From NCBI RefSeq assembly GCF_903645315.1, contig NZ_CAHJXL010000001.1:1354001-1418000 (forward strand): 64,000 nucleotides of DNA, read 5' to 3'. This document shows, in pieces, positions 62,740 to 64,000 of the stretch; the first letter of the stretch is position 1, and each line of letters opens with the position of its first letter. The notes under the pieces were generated by a model. It had not been told where the DNA came from, searched no databases, and was given only the letters and a program-made list of their open reading frames with translations. The position numbers and the translations under genes are program-made. The DNA comes from Victivallis sp. Marseille-Q1083 (lineage in GTDB: Bacteria; Verrucomicrobiota; Lentisphaeria; Victivallales; Victivallaceae).

Positions 62740-62758
62740 TCTTGATTGGCGGCGAATT

Positions 62759-63487
62759 TTACTCGACCCGGAACTCGAGCGTAACCACCGCCTTGATCTC
62801 TTTCATGATCGTCGATTTGTCATACTCTCCATAGCTGGACATCGCGCCGGAAGCGGGGGCGGTGATCTGGAAGACGCCCTGCGACGCGGAAATCAGCCCG
62901 CCAACGCTGCCGCCGGAATTTTTCGCCAGCACGCCGGCCCGTTCCGCCCCATTCCGGGTCGCTTCGGACAAAAGCTGCATCTTATATTTATCGAGATCGC
63001 GAATGATGAAACTGGCCCCATTGGAACGCGGTAAGACACCGGCTTGAATCAACGTGGTAAACTCCCGGGCAACTTTTTCGATCCGTTCCACTTTCTCACT
63101 GGAAACAACCACCTGCTGAGTGAGCAAATAATCCAGCACCGTCTGAGTGGGAATGCCTTTGGCGTCACGCTGCATATTTTCCATCACGTCGACACTCTCG
63201 AAGACGATTTCTTCGGCCGCAAAGCCGGCCTCACGGAGAAAAGCCTCCACCCGCTCCTGATCGGCGGCCAGTTCGGCATACCCGTCGGTGAGCACCGGAT
63301 TGCGCGTCGAAAAACTGCCGTACCAGATGCCGTAATCCGATTTCACCAGTCGCATGGCCGACCCTTTGACACAGATATTGTTGTTCCGCGTCACTTTCAC
63401 CGCCGCCTGAGCGATGATATAGGCGGACAGAGCGAAACCGAGCGCCAACGTGGCGCCGAGCAGAAACATGGCCATGCGATTTCTCAT
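62759..63487 (-). CDS. SIMPL domain exported protein
   Basis: A 242-residue protein with one N-terminal helix (MAMFLLGATLALGFALSAYIIAQA). The SIMPL (DUF541) domain follows: NNICVKGSAMRLVKSDYGIW, TQTVLDYLLTQQVVVSSEKVERI and LLSEATRNGAERAGVLAKNSG. Family function is unclear; members are oligomeric periplasmic or outer-membrane proteins. AAGGAG lies upstream of the ATG. Confidence 0.88.
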   Translation of the reverse strand: MRNRMAMFLLGATLALGFALSAYIIAQAAVKVTRNNNICVKGSAMRLVKSDYGIWYGSFSTRNPVLTDGYAELAADQERVEAFLREAGFAAEEIVFESVDVMENMQRDAKGIPTQTVLDYLLTQQVVVSSEKVERIEKVAREFTTLIQAGVLPRSNGASFIIRDLDKYKMQLLSEATRNGAERAGVLAKNSGGSVGGLISASQGVFQITAPASGAMSSYGEYDKSTIMKEIKAVVTLEFRVE

Positions 63488-63551
63488 TTTTGCGGACTCC
63501 TTTTCCGGTACGGTTGTTGATGGCTGAAAGTCAGGGTGGAACGAGGTGGTA

Positions 63552-63580
63552 TTATTACTCTTTCAACCAGGAATATGCAA
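63552..63580 (-). promoter_or_regulatory. Promoter of the SIMPL gene
   Basis: On the minus strand TTGCAT (63580-63575) and TAATAA (63557-63552) are separated by 17 bp, about 65 bp before the start codon. Confidence 0.55.
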
Positions 63581-63655
63581 GCCTGTTTCGGATAAAAATA
63601 TCGAAAAAAAGCGATGATGACCGCCGGCCGGCAATATGGGTCAACGCCGGATGGT

Positions 63656-64000
63656 TCAGACGTAATATTCGGCCGCCAGCAATACGGCGCACAGATAACC
63701 CGGCGCCCCGATGATCAAAGCCAACATTTCGGCATTGTAGGCGCCGCTGTCCGGTGATTCGTCCCCGGTCAATTCCCGGACCATCCGCTGCGGCAGGGTG
63801 CTCCTGACGGTCAGCCAGAGATCGGCGGCCAGCACCGCCGCCACCAATGGGGTCAGATACCAGCCGGCGACCGCCGCCGTCCATGCCGGGGTGAAATAAA
63901 TGACGGTCGACACCGCCAGAAACAGCCCGGAAAACATCTCGTAGACCAACAACCAGCGGAATTTTTTCAACCGGTTCCACATCGCCAAATCGCTCAGGGT
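63656..64000 (-). CDS. Polytopic membrane protein, C-terminal part (partial)
   Basis: The frame is open to the window edge, with three membrane segments: LLVYEMFSGLFLAVSTVIYF, WYLTPLVAAVLAADLWL and MLALIIGAPGYLCAVLLAAEY. An ATG at 63982 and a TTG at 63988 exist, but neither has a Shine-Dalgarno, so the gene may begin beyond the window. Not recognised. Confidence 0.6.
   Translation of the reverse strand, partial: TLSDLAMWNRLKKFRWLLVYEMFSGLFLAVSTVIYFTPAWTAAVAGWYLTPLVAAVLAADLWLTVRSTLPQRMVRELTGDESPDSGAYNAEMLALIIGAPGYLCAVLLAAEYYV

Overview
The window reads as chromosomal DNA of a Gram-negative bacterium of the PVC group, most likely Lentisphaerota (Victivallis-like). This is inference, not a database match. 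It rests on a prepilin-type protein with FTLIELL at the N-terminus and the C-terminal H-X9-DG motif, beside a LacI regulator; on Lol, Mla and Lpt outer-membrane genes; on a trimeric [FeFe] hydrogenase with Rex, which suggests a fermentative anaerobe; and on a GC-rich sequence.

Layout. 1-4.9 kb: 5' part of a family B DNA polymerase, a CobS-like membrane protein, a pilin-like protein, and a LacI regulator with a possible operator inside its own promoter. 4.97-14.1 kb: a complete type I-C CRISPR-Cas locus on the minus strand (cas3-cas5-cas8c-cas7-cas4-cas1-cas2, then leader and array). The array has 19 identical 32-nt repeats and two decayed repeats at the trailer end. 14.2-24.4 kb: xerC, an exported SH3 protein, an HtrA-like protease, a U32 peptidase-family protein, LolC/E and LolD, and a large exported protein with a pseudopilin-like C-terminus. 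24.5-29.8 kb: rpe and the glycine cleavage genes gcvT-gcvH-gcvPA-gcvPB. 29.9-35.3 kb: rex and the three subunits of an apparently electron-bifurcating hydrogenase. 35.5-44.6 kb: dut, dinB, hisB-mlaEFD-lipoprotein, two paralogous membrane proteins, an acetyl-xylan-esterase-like enzyme and a polyprenyl diphosphate synthase. 44.7-54.1 kb: a dehydrogenase, AMMECR1, lptG, an EamA exporter, NAD(P)HX repair, hpt, an aldo/keto reductase and a LysR regulator. 54.6-58.3 kb: proV-proW without a binding-protein gene, then decayed phage genes. 58.3-64 kb: an AT-rich gap with a possible small RNA, tRNA-Val, a GT39-like glycosyltransferase, a broken BRO/Fic gene, a cysteine desulfurase-like gene, a SIMPL protein and a partial membrane protein.

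How parts work together. The CRISPR locus has every gene needed for type I-C adaptation, crRNA processing and interference, an array promoter 6 bp from the first repeat, and a terminator separating it from cas2. Inside cas8c lies a 69-bp in-frame insertion shaped like one CRISPR repeat-spacer unit: 36-bp exact direct repeats around 33 bp. It looks like a fossil of off-target spacer integration and is the most unusual signal here. Rex, an NADH sensor, heads the hydrogenase genes, and two identical 20-bp repeats flank its promoter. LolCD, MlaEFD and LptG together serve lipoprotein, phospholipid and LPS traffic to an outer membrane. Phage remnants lie on the 3' side of tRNA-Val, as expected for an old tRNA integration site.
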